Shown here: positions 36,673 to 48,130 of the stretch, in pieces
Layout of the letters: every line of letters begins with the position of its first letter
How positions within the stretch are numbered: position 1 is the first letter of the stretch
Source: Phocoena phocoena
Taxonomy: Eukaryota; Chordata; Mammalia; Artiodactyla; Phocoenidae
NCBI RefSeq assembly: GCF_963924675.1
Contig: NC_089220.1
Coordinates: 61,204,639-61,268,638, forward strand
Direction of reading: 5' to 3'
Length of the DNA: 64,000 nt
Translations under genes and position numbers: made by a program
Notes under the pieces: generated by a model
Databases searched by the model: none
What the model saw: only the letters and a program-made list of their open reading frames with translations
What the model was told of the DNA's origin: nothing

Positions 36673-36895
36673 CAGCGGTCCCCAACCTTTTTGGCACCAG
36701 GGACTGGTTTCGTGAAAGATGAGTTTTCCATGGACTGGGGGAGGTGTATGGTTCAGGCAGTAATGCGAGCGATGGGGAGTGACAGATGAAGCTTCGCTCA
36801 CTCGCTTGCCTGCCGCTTACCTCCTGCTGTGGGGCCCAGTTCCTAACAGGCCAAGGACTGGTACCAGTCTGGGGCCTGGGGGTTGGGGACCCCTG
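36673..36895 (+). mobile_element. hAT-Charlie DNA transposon (MER1-like) with 8-bp duplication
   Basis: Terminal inverted repeats CAGCGGTCCCCAACC and GGTTGGGGACCCCTG. Internal parts GGCACCAGGGACTGGTTTCG and GTTCCTAACAGGCCAAGGAC match a non-autonomous Charlie-type element. The exact 8-bp duplication CTATAATG is at 36665-36672 and 36896-36903. No transposase remains. Confidence 0.9.
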
Positions 36896-37190
36896 CTATA
36901 ATGTGACTGATATCCTCCCCGTCTTCGAAAGCAGTAAGTCCATTAATTACTAGGGTAATTAACCCAATAAAACTATAGGGTAAGGAGGATCAAGAAGCTG
37001 GCATATAAGCATGCTATACAGAAATATTTCAGGAGATCTGATTCAAGATGGTGACATAGGAAAATCCTGAACTCACTTCCTCGCATGGCCACAACAAAGC
37101 TACAAATACATGCGGAATAACTCTCCCTGAAAGGCAACTAAAAACTGGATGAACAGAGTCTCCATGACAAAGAGTAAAAGGACAATCTCG

Positions 37191-37485
37191 GGCTTCCCTG
37201 GTGGCGCAGTGGTTGAGAATCTGCCTGCCAATGCAGGGGACACGGGTTCGAGCCCTGGTCTGGGAAGATCCCACATGCCGCGGAGCAGCGGGGCCCGTGA
37301 GCCACAGTTACTGAGCCTGCGCGTCTGGAGCCTGTGCTCCGCAACGGGAGAGGCCGCGATAGTGAGAGGCCCGCGCACCGCGGTGAAGAGTGGCCTCCGC
37401 TTGCCACAAATAGAGAAAGCCCTCGCACAGAAGTGAAGACCCAACACAGCCATAAATAAATTAATTAATTAATTTAAAAAAAAAA

Positions 37486-37516
<31 letters not shown>
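37191..37516 (+). mobile_element. CHR-type SINE, chimeric long form
   Basis: Head and middle are of the short type (GAGCCACAGTTACTGAGCCT, GGAGCCTGTGCTCCGCAACG, GTGAGAGGCCCGCGCACCGC) but it continues into the long-form tail (AGTGGCCTCCGCTTGCCACA, GAAGACCCAACACAGCCATA) and TTAA-rich and A-rich ends. Perfect 14-bp duplication AAAGGACAATCTCG at 37177-37190 and 37517-37530. Confidence 0.93.
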
Positions 37517-37522
<6 letters not shown>

Positions 37523-39077
37523 CAATCTCGAGGCAGGTAGGAGAGACAGAGATGGTCTCCCCAAGCAAAAAAACACACCCCAGCTTCAGCAATCCAGACA
37601 GGGAAGACTACAAAGGTGTGGTTATTTCCCCTGGGAGGGGAGGATTCAAGCTCCACATCAGGCACCCCAACCCCTAGATCCTGCACAAGAGAGAGAAGCC
37701 CCCAACAGCTGGCTTTGAAAACCAATGCAGAATACGCCCAGGAAAACTACAGAACTGCAGGAAATGGAAAACCTGCTCTAAAGGGCTTGAGCACAGACTC
37801 ATACCACCCAAAAACCAACATGAAAACACCTGGTCGAAAAGCACATGGAATGAAACAAAAGCCCAAAACCAGATGGCTTCACTGGCAAATTCTACAAAAC
37901 ATTCAAAGAAGATTTAATACTTAACCTTTTCAAGCTCTTCCATCTGAAGAGGGAAATCTTCCAAACACATTTTATGAAACCAGCATTACCCTGATACCAA
38001 AACCAGACAAGGATACCACAAAAAGAAAAAAATAAGAGGCTAACATCCTTGATGATCATCAGTGCAAAAATTCTGAACAAAATACTACCAAACTGAATCC
38101 AACGATACATTAAAATGATCATACACTACAATCAAGTGGGATTTATTCCAGGGAATCAAGGATGATTCAACATCTGCAAATCAATCTACATGATACATCA
38201 CATTTTAAAAAATGAAAACTAAAAATCATGATTATCTCGATGGATGCAGAAAATGTATTTGACAAAATTCAACATCCATTTATGATAAAAATTCCCAACA
38301 AAGTGTGTATAGAGGGAACATACCTCAACATAATAAAGGCTATATATGACAAACCCACAGTTGAATGGTTAAAAACTGAAAGCTTTTCCTCTAAGACCAG
38401 GCACAAGATAAGGATGCTCACTCTCACCACTTTCATTCAACAGAGTATTAAACATACCTATCCACAGCAAACAGGCAAGAAAAAGAAATAAAACGCATCC
38501 AAATCAGAAAGAAAGAAGTAAAACTGTCACTATTTGCAGATGACATGATACTATATAGAGAAATTCATAAAGATTCCACCAAAAAAAAAAAAACCCAAAA
38601 TGGTTAGAACTACTAAATGAATACAGTAAAGTTGCAGGATACAAAATCAATATACAGAAATCTGTGGAATTTCTATACACTAATAATAAACTATCAGAGA
38701 AGGCAAATTAAAAAAATCTCATTTGCAACTGCATCAAAAAGCCTAAAATACCTAGAAATAAATTTAACCAAGGAGATGAAAACCTGCACACTAAAAACTA
38801 TAAGATATTGATGAAAGAAATTGAAGAAGACACAAAAAAACGGAAAGATATTCTGTACTGATGGACTGGAAGAATTAATATTGTTTAAATGTCCATACTT
38901 CCCAAAGCAATCTACAGATTCAATGCAATCCCTATCAAAATTCCAATGATATATTTAACAGAACTTGAACATATAATTCTAAAATTTGTATGGAACCACA
39001 AAAGATCCTGAATAGCCAAAACAATCTTGAGGAAGAAGAACAAAACCGTAGGTATCACACTCTCTGACTTCAAACTA

Positions 39078-39293
39078 CAGTTAATCCTTGAACAATTCAG
39101 GGGGTTAGGAGTACTGACCCCCCATGCAGCTAAAACTAACATATAACCTACAGTCGGTCCTCCATATCCAAGGGTCTGCATCTTCAGATTCAACCAACTG
39201 TAGATACTGTAGTACTGTAGTATATTTTATTGAAAAAACTCTGTGTATAATGGACACACTCAGTTCAAACCCATGTTGTCCAAGGATCATCTG
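39078..39293. mobile_element. Tigger-like non-autonomous DNA transposon in L1
   Basis: Begins CAGTTAATCCTTGAACAATT and ends GTTGTCCAAGGATCATCTG, an imperfect terminal inverted repeat. Includes a segment CAGTCGGTCCTCCATATCCA resembling the MER2/Tigger end. It is flanked by TA on both sides (39076-39077, 39294-39295), and removing element plus one TA restores the L1 text TCAAACTATACTACAAAG. Confidence 0.88.
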
Positions 39294-40534
39294 TATACTA
39301 CAAAGTAATCAACAGTACGGTTTGGGTGAAAAAACAGTACACAGATGAATGGAAAGCAACAGAGAGCCCAGAAATAAAGCCATACATATATGGAAAATTA
39401 ATCTACAACAAAGGAGCAAAGAACATACAGTGGAGAAAGGACAGTCTCCTAAATCAGTAGTTTGGGGAAACTGGACAGCCACATGTAAAAGAGTGATACT
39501 AGAGCACTACCTTACACCATATACAAATATTAACTCAAAAGGAATTAGACTTGAATGTAATACCTGAAATCACAAAATTCCTAATAGAAAACATAGGCAG
39601 TAATCTTACTGACCTTGGCCTGAGGCAATGTTTTTGTGGATCTAACCCCAAAGGCAAAGGGAAACAAAAGCAAAAATAAATAAATGGGACTACATCAAAC
39701 TAAAAAGCTTCTACACAGCAAAGAAAACCATAATCAAAATGAGAAGGCAACCTACTGAATGGAAGAAGATATTTGTAAATTATAGATCCAGTAAAGGGTT
39801 AGTATCCAAAATATATAAAAACAACAACAAAACAAACCACCTGATTTAAAAAGTGGGCAGTGGATCTGAGTAGACATTTTCCAGAGAAGACATACAGATG
39901 GGAAAAAAAACAGAAAAGATGTTAGAAATCAATATTTATGAGGGAAATGCAAATCAAAACCAAAACGAGATATTATCTCACACCTGTTAGAATGGTTATT
40001 ATTGAAATGACAAGAAATAACAAAATGTTGGAGAAGATGTGGAGAAAAGGGAACCGTCATAATACTGCTGGTGGGACTGTAAATTGGTGCAGCTACTATG
40101 GAAAACAGTATGGAGATTCCTCAAAAAATTACAAATAGAACTACCGTATGACCCAGCTATTCTACTTATTTTAGATAATTTAGATAGTAACCATGACTCT
40201 TTCAACTATCACTTTCTTTTCAGCTGCTTGGATAAAATCATACATAAAATCCACCTAACTTGACCGAACCCATACAGTTTCACATTTTGTATTTACACTA
40301 CAGTCCTGTTCATAATATATAGTTGAAAATTTTGAGTTGCAGTAAGCACATTAGTATTTTCACCACTACACTTTGGATTCAACTAAAACTTTATTTTCTT
40401 TACTTTAAAAATCAACTTCGAGATAAAATTTACATCATGTAAAAATGCATCCATTTCAAGTGTATACTTGATAAGTTTTGACAATTGTTTAAAATGGTTT
40501 AATAAAAAAATACCATCATTAAAAAGTTGCTCAT

Positions 40535-40857
40535 TGGGCTTCCGTGGTGACGCAGTGGTTAAGAATCCGCCTGCCAATGCAGGGGACATGGGTTCGAGCC
40601 CTGGTCTGGGAAGATCCCACATGCCGCAGAGCAACTAAGCCCGAGCACCACAACAACTTGAGCCTGTGTTCTAGAGCCCGCGAGCCACAACTACTGAAGC
40701 CCGCGCAACTAGAGCCCATGCTCTGCACGCAACAAGAGAAGCCACCGCAATGAGAAGCCTGCGCACCGCAACGAAGAGTAGCCCCTGCTCACCGCAACTA
40801 GAGAAAGCCCACGCACAGAAACGAAGACCCAATGCAGCCATAAATAAATAAATAAAT
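40535..40857 (+). mobile_element. CHR-type SINE, long form
   Basis: GGGCTTCCGTGGTGACGCAG through repeated GAGCCACAACTACTGAAGCC and AGTAGCCCCTGCTCACCGCA to (AAAT)n. Duplication AAAAGTTGCTCAT (40522-40534) and AAAAGTTGTTCAT (40858-40870), one mismatch. Confidence 0.93.
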
Positions 40858-41018
40858 AAAAGTTGTTCATGCCCCTTTGCAATGAATCTAACCCACCTCC
40901 CAATCCTAGGCAACCATTAATATATGTTCCTTTACTATATAAATTTGATGCTACTTCTAGAGTTCTGTATAAATGGGCTCAAACAATGAACACTTGAGTA
41001 GTCCAGCTCCTTACTGTA

Positions 41019-41730
41019 TGTGATTTTTCAAACTCAACCATAAGCAATTACAAAAGCTTTACCTGGCAGGTGTCACAGGAAGAAGCTGCCCTCCCCACAT
41101 CAGACTTTGCACAACTAATGTATCTGCAGTCTCTAAAGTGAGTTGCAGTCAAAGACTCAGGCCCCCCAACCCCCCTGGCCAACTCTTACATTTATCTGCA
41201 TTCCTAGCCATTCAGAGGTCTCTTTATCTAGAGCCTCCTTCAGAAGCAGACCTCCATTCCTAGTCCTTTTCTCTCTCCCTCCTCCCTGCACTTCCCCCAA
41301 CCTAGGTCCAAAATAATGCAGCAACTTTTTGTTAAGGGTTCCCCAAGTAGTGAGATAACCCCCATGTTTGTGCTGATTCACCTGACCCTCAGGCTTCCCT
41401 GGTGGTCCAGTGGTTAAGACTCCAAGCTTCCACCGCAGGGGGTAAGGGTTCGATCTCTAGTCAGGAACTAAGATCCCACATGCTGCAGGCTTGGCCAAAA
41501 AAGAAGTACTAACACCTGACCCTCAACTGGGTGCATCCACACATCCATGGGGGAAAAATGGAACAGCAGGGAGGTAGTGCTTTCTCTGGTTTAGCCTCTT
41601 GCTTATGCTATCATAGTAAGTGATTAAAGTCTTGACTATTAATTTCATTTTGGCTTATTGTTTTAATCTTCAACTCTGACACCTGGCTGATCAGCTCTCT
41701 CCAGCTGAGCTGAGCCCTGACAATACGCTC
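41019..41730. mobile_element. possible solo LTR inside antisense L1
   Basis: Non-L1 sequence that interrupts the antisense L1 exactly between its two halves. It starts TGTGATTTTT, carries GC-richer text with AGTGATTAAAGTCTTGAC (a possible polyadenylation signal) and TGAGCCCTGACAATAC near its end, and is bordered by CTGTA at 41014-41018 and 41731-41735. A SINE lies inside. The expected terminal CA is not clear, so the call is tentative. No viral genes are present. Confidence 0.4.
41392..41512 (+). mobile_element. short (~120-bp) tRNA-derived SINE
   Basis: GGCTTCCCTGGTGGTCCAGTGGTTAAGACT, B-box-like GGGTTCGATCTC, and end TTGGCCAAAAAAGAA. Perfect 13-bp duplication CACCTGACCCTCA at 41379-41391 and 41513-41525. 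Confidence 0.93.
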
Positions 41731-43604
41731 CTGTATCTGAATTTTTTCATTGAGAATAGAGTTTATGAGATTCATGTATGTTGTTGTATAAAACAGTAGA
41801 CTGTTCCTTTCTATTGCTCAGTAACATTCATTGTATTGTTTAAAGATACTGCAGTTTGTTTATCCATTCACCTGTTAATGAATATTTGTTTGTTCCTAGT
41901 TGTTTGCTATTCTGAATAAAACAGTAATGAATGTGCTGATACAAGCCTTTTTGCAGACATATGTTTTCGATTCTCTTGGATAAATATCCAGAGTGGAATT
42001 GCTGGGTCATATTAACTTTATAAGAAACTGCCAAATTGTTTCCTCAAGTAGCTGCACCATTTTACACATCTACCAGCCACGTGTGAGTTCCAGATGCTCC
42101 ACAAAATAGATAGATACATATACACACATATGTATACATATATATTTTTATTATTTATTGTAGCTTTTATTAATCACTGTAGCTAATATTACAATATTAC
42201 AGATTGTAATATTACAACCTAGAACAGACAAAACAATATATTTTGCCTTATCAGGTTTTTTATATTGATATAATTGACATATGACATTAGTTTCAGGTGT
42301 ACAATATGATTCAGTATTTGTATGTATTGCAACATCATCACCATAATAAGTCTAGTTAACATCCGTCACCATACATAGTTAACAAAAAATTTTTTTCTTG
42401 TGATGGTAACTTCTAAGATCTATTCTCTTAAGCAACTTTCAATTATGCAACACAGTATCACTAACTCGTGACCATGCTGTACATTACATCTCCATGATTT
42501 ATTTCATTCTTTTTAATTTTAGTCATTTTCTTGTATATGCAGTTGTATCTCATGATTTTAATTTGCATGACCTGCTTAATGATAATATGCATTTTCAAAT
42601 GCTTATTGGCCATTCACAGATTTTCTTGTGTGAAGTGTCTGCTCAACTCTTTTGCCTTTTTTTTTTATTTGAGCTGCTTGTTCTATTAGTAAGTGGTTGG
42701 AGTTCTTTATATATTCTGAAAACAAGTCCTCTGTCAGATATATGTACTGTAAATATTTTCTCCCAGTCTGTGGTCTGCCTGTTCAATTACTCAATGGTGT
42801 CATATGAGGAAATATTTTTATTTTAATGAAGTACAATTTACCACTATTTTTTTCTTTTGAGCTTAATATTTTTTGTGTTCTAAGAGATATTTACCAATCC
42901 CAAGATCCCAGCAATTTTCTTTTATGTTTTCTCCCACAAGTTTTGCAGTTTTAGCCTTCACATTTAGATCAATGTTTCATTTCAAATTTTGTATATGGTT
43001 ATGAGGCAAGGGTCAATGTTCATTTTTTCCCCCCATAAAGATATACAGTTATTCCAGCACCATTTGGTGAAAAGATTAACTTTTCTCCATTGAGTTACCT
43101 TGGCACCCATACTGAAGATGAGTTGACTATATATGTGTGGGTCTCATGTTTGGGCTCTTATTGTGTTCCATGTCTACCCTTTCAATAATACCAATCCGTC
43201 TTCATTACATGAGCTTTGCAGTGAGTCTTGAAATTAGGTAGCATAAGTCCTACAACTTTATTATTCTTTTAAAATATTACATTCTAGGCCCTGAGCATTT
43301 CCACATAAATACTGGCATGGGCTTGTATCAGTAAATTTCTTTTTAAAAAGCATGCTGGAATTTTGATGGAGATAGATGAATTAAGAAAGAATTAAAAGCT
43401 TAACCGTCCAATCCATGAACACGGTACACATCTTATTTTGTCTTCTTTAATTTCTCTCAATGTTTCATAGTTTTCAGTGTAAAGGTCTTGCACATACTTT
43501 ATATAGGTTACTCCAAGTATTTAATGTTTTATAATGCTACTGTAAATGTAATTGTTTTGTTTTTCAACGTTCTTAGCTAAACATAGAAATACAGTTGATT
43601 TTTT

Positions 43605-43812
43605 TTTTTTTTTTTTTTTGCTGTACGCGGGCCTCTCACTGTTGTGGCCTCTCCCATTGCGGAGTACAGGCTCTGGATGCACAGGCTCAGCGGCCATGGC
43701 TCACGGGCCCAGCTGCTCCGTGGCATGTGGGATCTTCCCGAACCGGGGCACGAACCCATGTCCCCTGCATCGGCAGGCGGACTCTCAACCACTGCGCCAC
43801 CAGGGAAGCCCT
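43605..43812 (-). mobile_element. CHR-type SINE, short form
   Basis: Poly-T, then GCTGTACGCGGGCCTCTCAC to head CACCAGGGAAGCCC. Duplication ACAGTTGATTTT at 43591 and 43813. One of the youngest-looking copies. Nested in antisense L1. Confidence 0.95.
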
Positions 43813-43985
43813 ACAGTTGATTTTTTTTTATATGAACTTTGAATCTTAAAACCTCACTAAATTCAGTTATAAGTTCTGCTCATTTTATTTAGGGGCTCAT
43901 TTATTTAGAGGCTTTAGGACTTTCTACATATAGAATCATGTCCTTTGCTAAGAAAGACATTTTTACTTCTTTGTTCACAGTCCAT

Positions 43986-44775
43986 ATGCCTTTATTTCTA
44001 CAAAGCCAAGTAATTAAGACAGTGTGGTACTGGTGCAAGGATATAGAAATAGACCAATGGAATAAAGAGTTCACAAACAGACCCTCACACACACATGCAT
44101 ACACACCTGATTTATGGCGAATGATCCACTGCAGTGAGGAAAAGTTGGTCTTTTCAATAAATGATGCAGCATCAACTGGATATCCATATAAAAAAAGATT
44201 ACGCCCCATTCCTACTTCGTATCATACTGAAAACTTAATCTGAGCTAGATGATAGATATAAAAGTAGAACCTAAAGCCATCAAGCTTCTAGAAGAAAACT
44301 AAGGAAGAATATCTTATTGACCTTGGGATGGACAAAGATTTCTTAAAAGGGATACATTAAACACTAACTATAAAAGATTGACAAATTGGACTTTATTAAA
44401 ATTAAGATTTTATGTTCATAAAAAATGCCATTATGAGAATGAAAAGGCAAGCAAGAGACTGGAAGAAGATATTTGCAACATGTTTAACTGGTAAAAGACT
44501 CATATTCAAAAATTATTTTAAAAAGCTCCTACAAATCTATACAAGAAAGACAACATAACTTTTTTTAAATGGGAAAATAAACTTCCATTTGACAAAAGAG
44601 TTAAAAAAAAAAAGGCTAATAAACATGTAAGAGGATCCCCAGAATCATTGGTCATCAGAGAAGTATAATTAAAGACACATTACACATATACCAGTGTGGC
44701 TACAACTAAAAGTTCTGACAAGGCAAACTGGTGGAAAAGATGTGAAACAACAGAAATTCTTGCATTCTATCTTAT
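43986..44775 (+). mobile_element. L1 ORF2 3' fragment, head-to-head with antisense L1
   Basis: TACAAAGCCAAGTAATTAAG, ACAGTGTGGTACTGGTGCAA, GGTCTTTTCAATAAATGATG, GAAGAATATCTTATTGACCTTGG and AGACTGGAAGAAGATATTTG are in sense order of the ORF2 C-terminal region. The ORFs on both strands are fragments of it. Confidence 0.88.
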
Positions 44776-46278
44776 TCATATGATACAAATTCTGGCTGAA
44801 AAAACTTAACTAAAACTCAAGCTCTGGTCCAATCTAGGAAACTCTGGAAAATGATGTGTGCCAGAAACATCAAAGACATCCTTAATCTTTGAAAAATAAT
44901 TTAGTATTCCTTATGACCTCTCCCTAGACAGACAACCCAGACTAGTGGGACTATTTGAGTTTTGGCAAAGCCACATCTTCCACCTAAGGATGCTGCTAAG
45001 CCTATTAATAAAGTCAAGACAAAGAAATCTGAATTTGAATAGGGCCCTAAGCCAAAATAACCAATAAAAGATTTACAAAGGATTGTCTCCCAGGCAGTGC
45101 CTCTAGGTCCTTTAGTCTAGGACATTATGACCTCAATGCTCAAATTATTTTAGAATATTCAATGCTGACACAAGAAGGAAGGCAAGAGCCTTGGGCAGAA
45201 ATCGATTATTACACCTCAGTAGATTTCAGGAGATGAGTAGAGTTTGGAAAGCTTCCTCATGTGTTCAACATAGCCCTTTAGACTACAGCTAACTTGTTAT
45301 TGGGTATTAGTAGAGACAGCACCTATCATTGAAGGTCATCAAGTAATCCTGCGGTAAGAAACACCCATCGTGTGCTGGATGATGACAAAGAATCACTCAA
45401 ATAAGAAGGCTGCTCGGGAGAGCTCACTGATAACACAGAAATGTCACATGCAAGAGGTGTTCTGCAGGGGTAAGTTCAGGAGTTCATTGCATACACACAC
45501 AGGCCCATTCACCACCTTTGAAGCCACTAATAGAAATACCCTCTCAGGACCTCCCAGTGTGAATTGCTGTATTTTGTGAACCCTATGATTCTCAGCCAAA
45601 GCAAAACATTTCATATGTTTTAGCAATGGGAGTTCCCTAATTGTAATAGAGTGCTAAAGCCAGCCTGCCAAGGGGCATTTGTGTCTTTTGCCAACTTCAA
45701 GATCAGTGGTGCCATGTTTTGAGCTTGAAATCGGCCACAGTGTGAGTATGTACACCGCAAAAAACAACAAATGTGACAAATAAGAGCTTTTTTTTTTCTT
45801 TTCTTTGTTTTTGCCAGAGAGCCTATACTTTATCATTTACCAGCATACCACTGCCTATTTAAGAGTTGTGATGTTTTTGAAAATCAGTCATATATGGCTT
45901 ACAGGCAGTAAAACCATGGTGGAGGGCAGGAAAAGTAAATCTGCACAATGGACCTTTGGGGAAAGATCTAGATATTCACAAAATCTTGGGTCACTCCAGT
46001 ACTGTCTGGCAAAAAGGCCTTGGATGATTGGGCAATAAAAAAACAATCCCTTAAGAAGTGTCCAGCTATAGAAGTCCCTGTGAACATTTATTTAAAAAAA
46101 CTAAAGTGCTGGTTCTGGGGGGTGGGGTTGGAATGCTAAGGCAAATGCCCTTGTTAAGACTCTAGAACTAGACTCCCAAGTTCATGAAATGAGCAAGCAC
46201 TGGGTCACACAAGCAATACAAAGATAGAACAAATGACAAGGCATTTCCTCTGCATTGAATAAAACTGTATTATAAGTC
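44776..46278. other. non-coding stretch of unknown origin
   Basis: Less AT-rich than its surroundings and not recognisable as L1 or SINE. Several 60-80-codon ORFs occur on both strands without family resemblance. It may be an old retroelement or pseudogene that I cannot name. Confidence 0.35.
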
Positions 46279-46287
46279 AATAGGAGG

Positions 46288-46398
46288 GGACTTCCCTGGC
46301 GGTCCAGAGGTTGGGACTCCAAGCTCCCAACACAGAGGGTGCACGTTCAATCCCTGGTCAGGATCCTGCAGGCCATACCACGTGGCCAAAAAAAAAAA
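46288..46398 (+). mobile_element. short tRNA-derived SINE
   Basis: GGACTTCCCTGGCGGTCCAG, GTTCAATCCCTGGTCAGG, CACGTGGCCAAAAAAAAA. Duplication AATAGGAGG (46279-46287) and AATAAGAGG (46399-46407). Confidence 0.9.
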
Positions 46399-46407
46399 AA
46401 TAAGAGG

Positions 46408-48130
46408 AATGTCAGCAAAATGGCAGGCTAGAAAGCATCAAGCTCTCATTACTGCAGAGCAATTAAAAAAAAAAAAAAAAGAAGCAGAAACAGCCGAAGC
46501 CAATTTTGTTGGAGCTCTGGAAAACAGTCAAAGTTAATAGCAGCCAAGCAAACACCAAATCAAGAAAAAGCCACCTTTAAAGTGGTAGGAGAGTTTTGCG
46601 GTGTTTCCCCTCACTGTTCCCCCACCCAATGCAATGATGCAATGCAATACAATGATGGTCTTGTTCCTGAAGCAACAGCAGCCCAGTTCCCAGTTTCTTC
46701 CTTCTACCAGAAGGAATAGAGAAGACTTGATATGGAAATTATTGTGCAAGTCTTTTCTAACGTGTCTGGGGGGTATCTGAAGGACTGCCACCTAATTTGG
46801 AAATCAGGTGGGTAAAAAGGCAGTCAGTGCTTGGAAAAGCTGCAAGAAAACTACACACCCACAGATACTCAGGGCAAGAAAAATGGAGACAGACACTAGA
46901 CCATCTAAGGCCTGGAAGAGAAGCTAGGGGGAGAATCTGGGAAATTAACACACATAAAAGTAGCTAAGCATATGGGAGAATTAAAAGAGTCAACTGCATA
47001 TTCAGAAAAGACCTGAGAAGACCTAAGCTTTTACCTCAGGCTGATCCCTAGGCTCAGAGCAAGCCTAGTTAAGGGGTGAAGGAGTGTTTAACCACAGGAG
47101 TAATCTGCAAAGACTGGAAGAGTTGACATTCAAGGAAGTCTCTGTAAATATATTAGGTGAGCATGAACTAAAGGAACAGAGACTTCAGTGATCACACACA
47201 ATGAGGAAGAGTCTGCAAAAATAATTTGGAAAAGTCTCAAAACAAACGACTACAGCCTTCAATAGTTAAAAAAAATAGGACAAAGAATTCAAACAGGTAT
47301 TTCTTCAAAGAAGATAAACAAATGACCAAAAATACATGAAAAGATGCTCGACATCACTAGCCATTAGGAAAATCCAAATCAAAACCACTTCGCACCCAAT
47401 AGGATGGCTGGTATCAAAAAACTGAAAATACCAAAGCTGGCAAGGATGTGGGGGAAATGGAACCCTTGTGCACTATTGGTAGAAATGTAAAAATGATGCA
47501 GCTGCTATAGATAACAGTTTGGCGGCTCCTCAAAAAGTTAAACATAGAAATTACCCATGGTTCAGCAACCCCACTGCTAGGTATATACCCCAAAGAATTG
47601 ACATCAGGGACTCAAACAAATACTTGTAAGTGAATGTTCATAGCAGCATTATTTACAATAGCCAAAAGATGGAAACAACCCAAGTGCCTATTGACAGATG
47701 AATGAATAAACAAAATGTGGCATATACATACAAAGGAGTAATTTTCAACCTTAAAAAGAAGAAAATTCTGACATATGCTACAATATGGATGAATCTGGAA
47801 GACATTATGCTACATAAAATAAGCCAAACACCAAAGGACAAATACTTTATGATTCCACTTATATAAGGTACCTGAAATAGGCAAATTCAGAGACAAAAAG
47901 TAGAATAGAGGTTATCAGGGGTTGGAGGAGGAGAGAATGGGGAGTTATTGTTTAATGGGTACAGAGTTTCTTTCTATTTGGGATGATGAAAGTTCTGGAA
48001 ATGGGTAATGGCAATGTTTACACAACACTGTGAATATACTTAGTGTCACTGAAATATCTACTCAAAAATGGTTAAAATGTTAAATTTTATGTTATGTATA
48101 TTTTAACATATACACATACAAAGTAGAATG
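46408..48130 (+). mobile_element. L1 LINE with 5'-end and 3'-end parts joined
   Basis: The left part has L1 5'-end text (GTCAGCAAAATGGCAGGCTA) then diverged sequence. From 47280 it is unmistakable ORF2 C-terminus: CATGAAAAGATGCTCGACATCAC, CCACTGCTAGGTATATACCC, GAATGAATAAACAAAATGTGGC. It continues to the 3' UTR (TTATGATTCCACTTATATAAGG, CACTGTGAATATACTTAGTG, AAATTTTATGTTATGTATAT). Internally deleted and non-coding. Confidence 0.8.

Larger units (their letters stand above)
37025..40165 (+). mobile_element. L1 LINE, internally deleted, with two nested insertions
   Basis: Starts with L1 5'-end text (GAGATCTGATTCAAGATGGTG) and soon jumps to ORF2 reverse-transcriptase DNA: CAGATGGCTTCACTGGCAAA, ATTACCCTGATACCAAAACC, ATTTGCAGATGACATGATAC (the FADDM-type active-site region), GAATGGTTATTATTGAAATG. 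All frames are broken by stops and indels; ORFs of 60-100 codons are fragments. A SINE sits at 37191-37516 and a Tigger-like transposon at 39078-39293. No 3' UTR or tail is seen, so the 3' end is also lost. Confidence 0.9.
40385..43985 (-). mobile_element. L1 LINE, antisense, 5'-truncated, interrupted
   Basis: Plus strand reads as antisense L1 from the 3' UTR (ACTTGATAAGTTTTGACAAT; CTAGGCAACCATTAATATAT) through ORF2 (GTTTATCCATTCACCTGTTA, AATTGCTGGGTCATAT, TATTTTCTCCCAGTCTGTGG, CCAGCACCATTTGGTGAAAA, CATATATGTGTGGGTCT) to the active-site region around 43940. It is interrupted by SINEs at 40535-40857 and 43605-43812 and by a possible LTR at 41019-41730. Confidence 0.9.

Noticed and set aside
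37616..38491. ORFs of 87-102 codons with RT-like text
   Set aside because: Decayed L1 ORF2; no intact endonuclease or RT.
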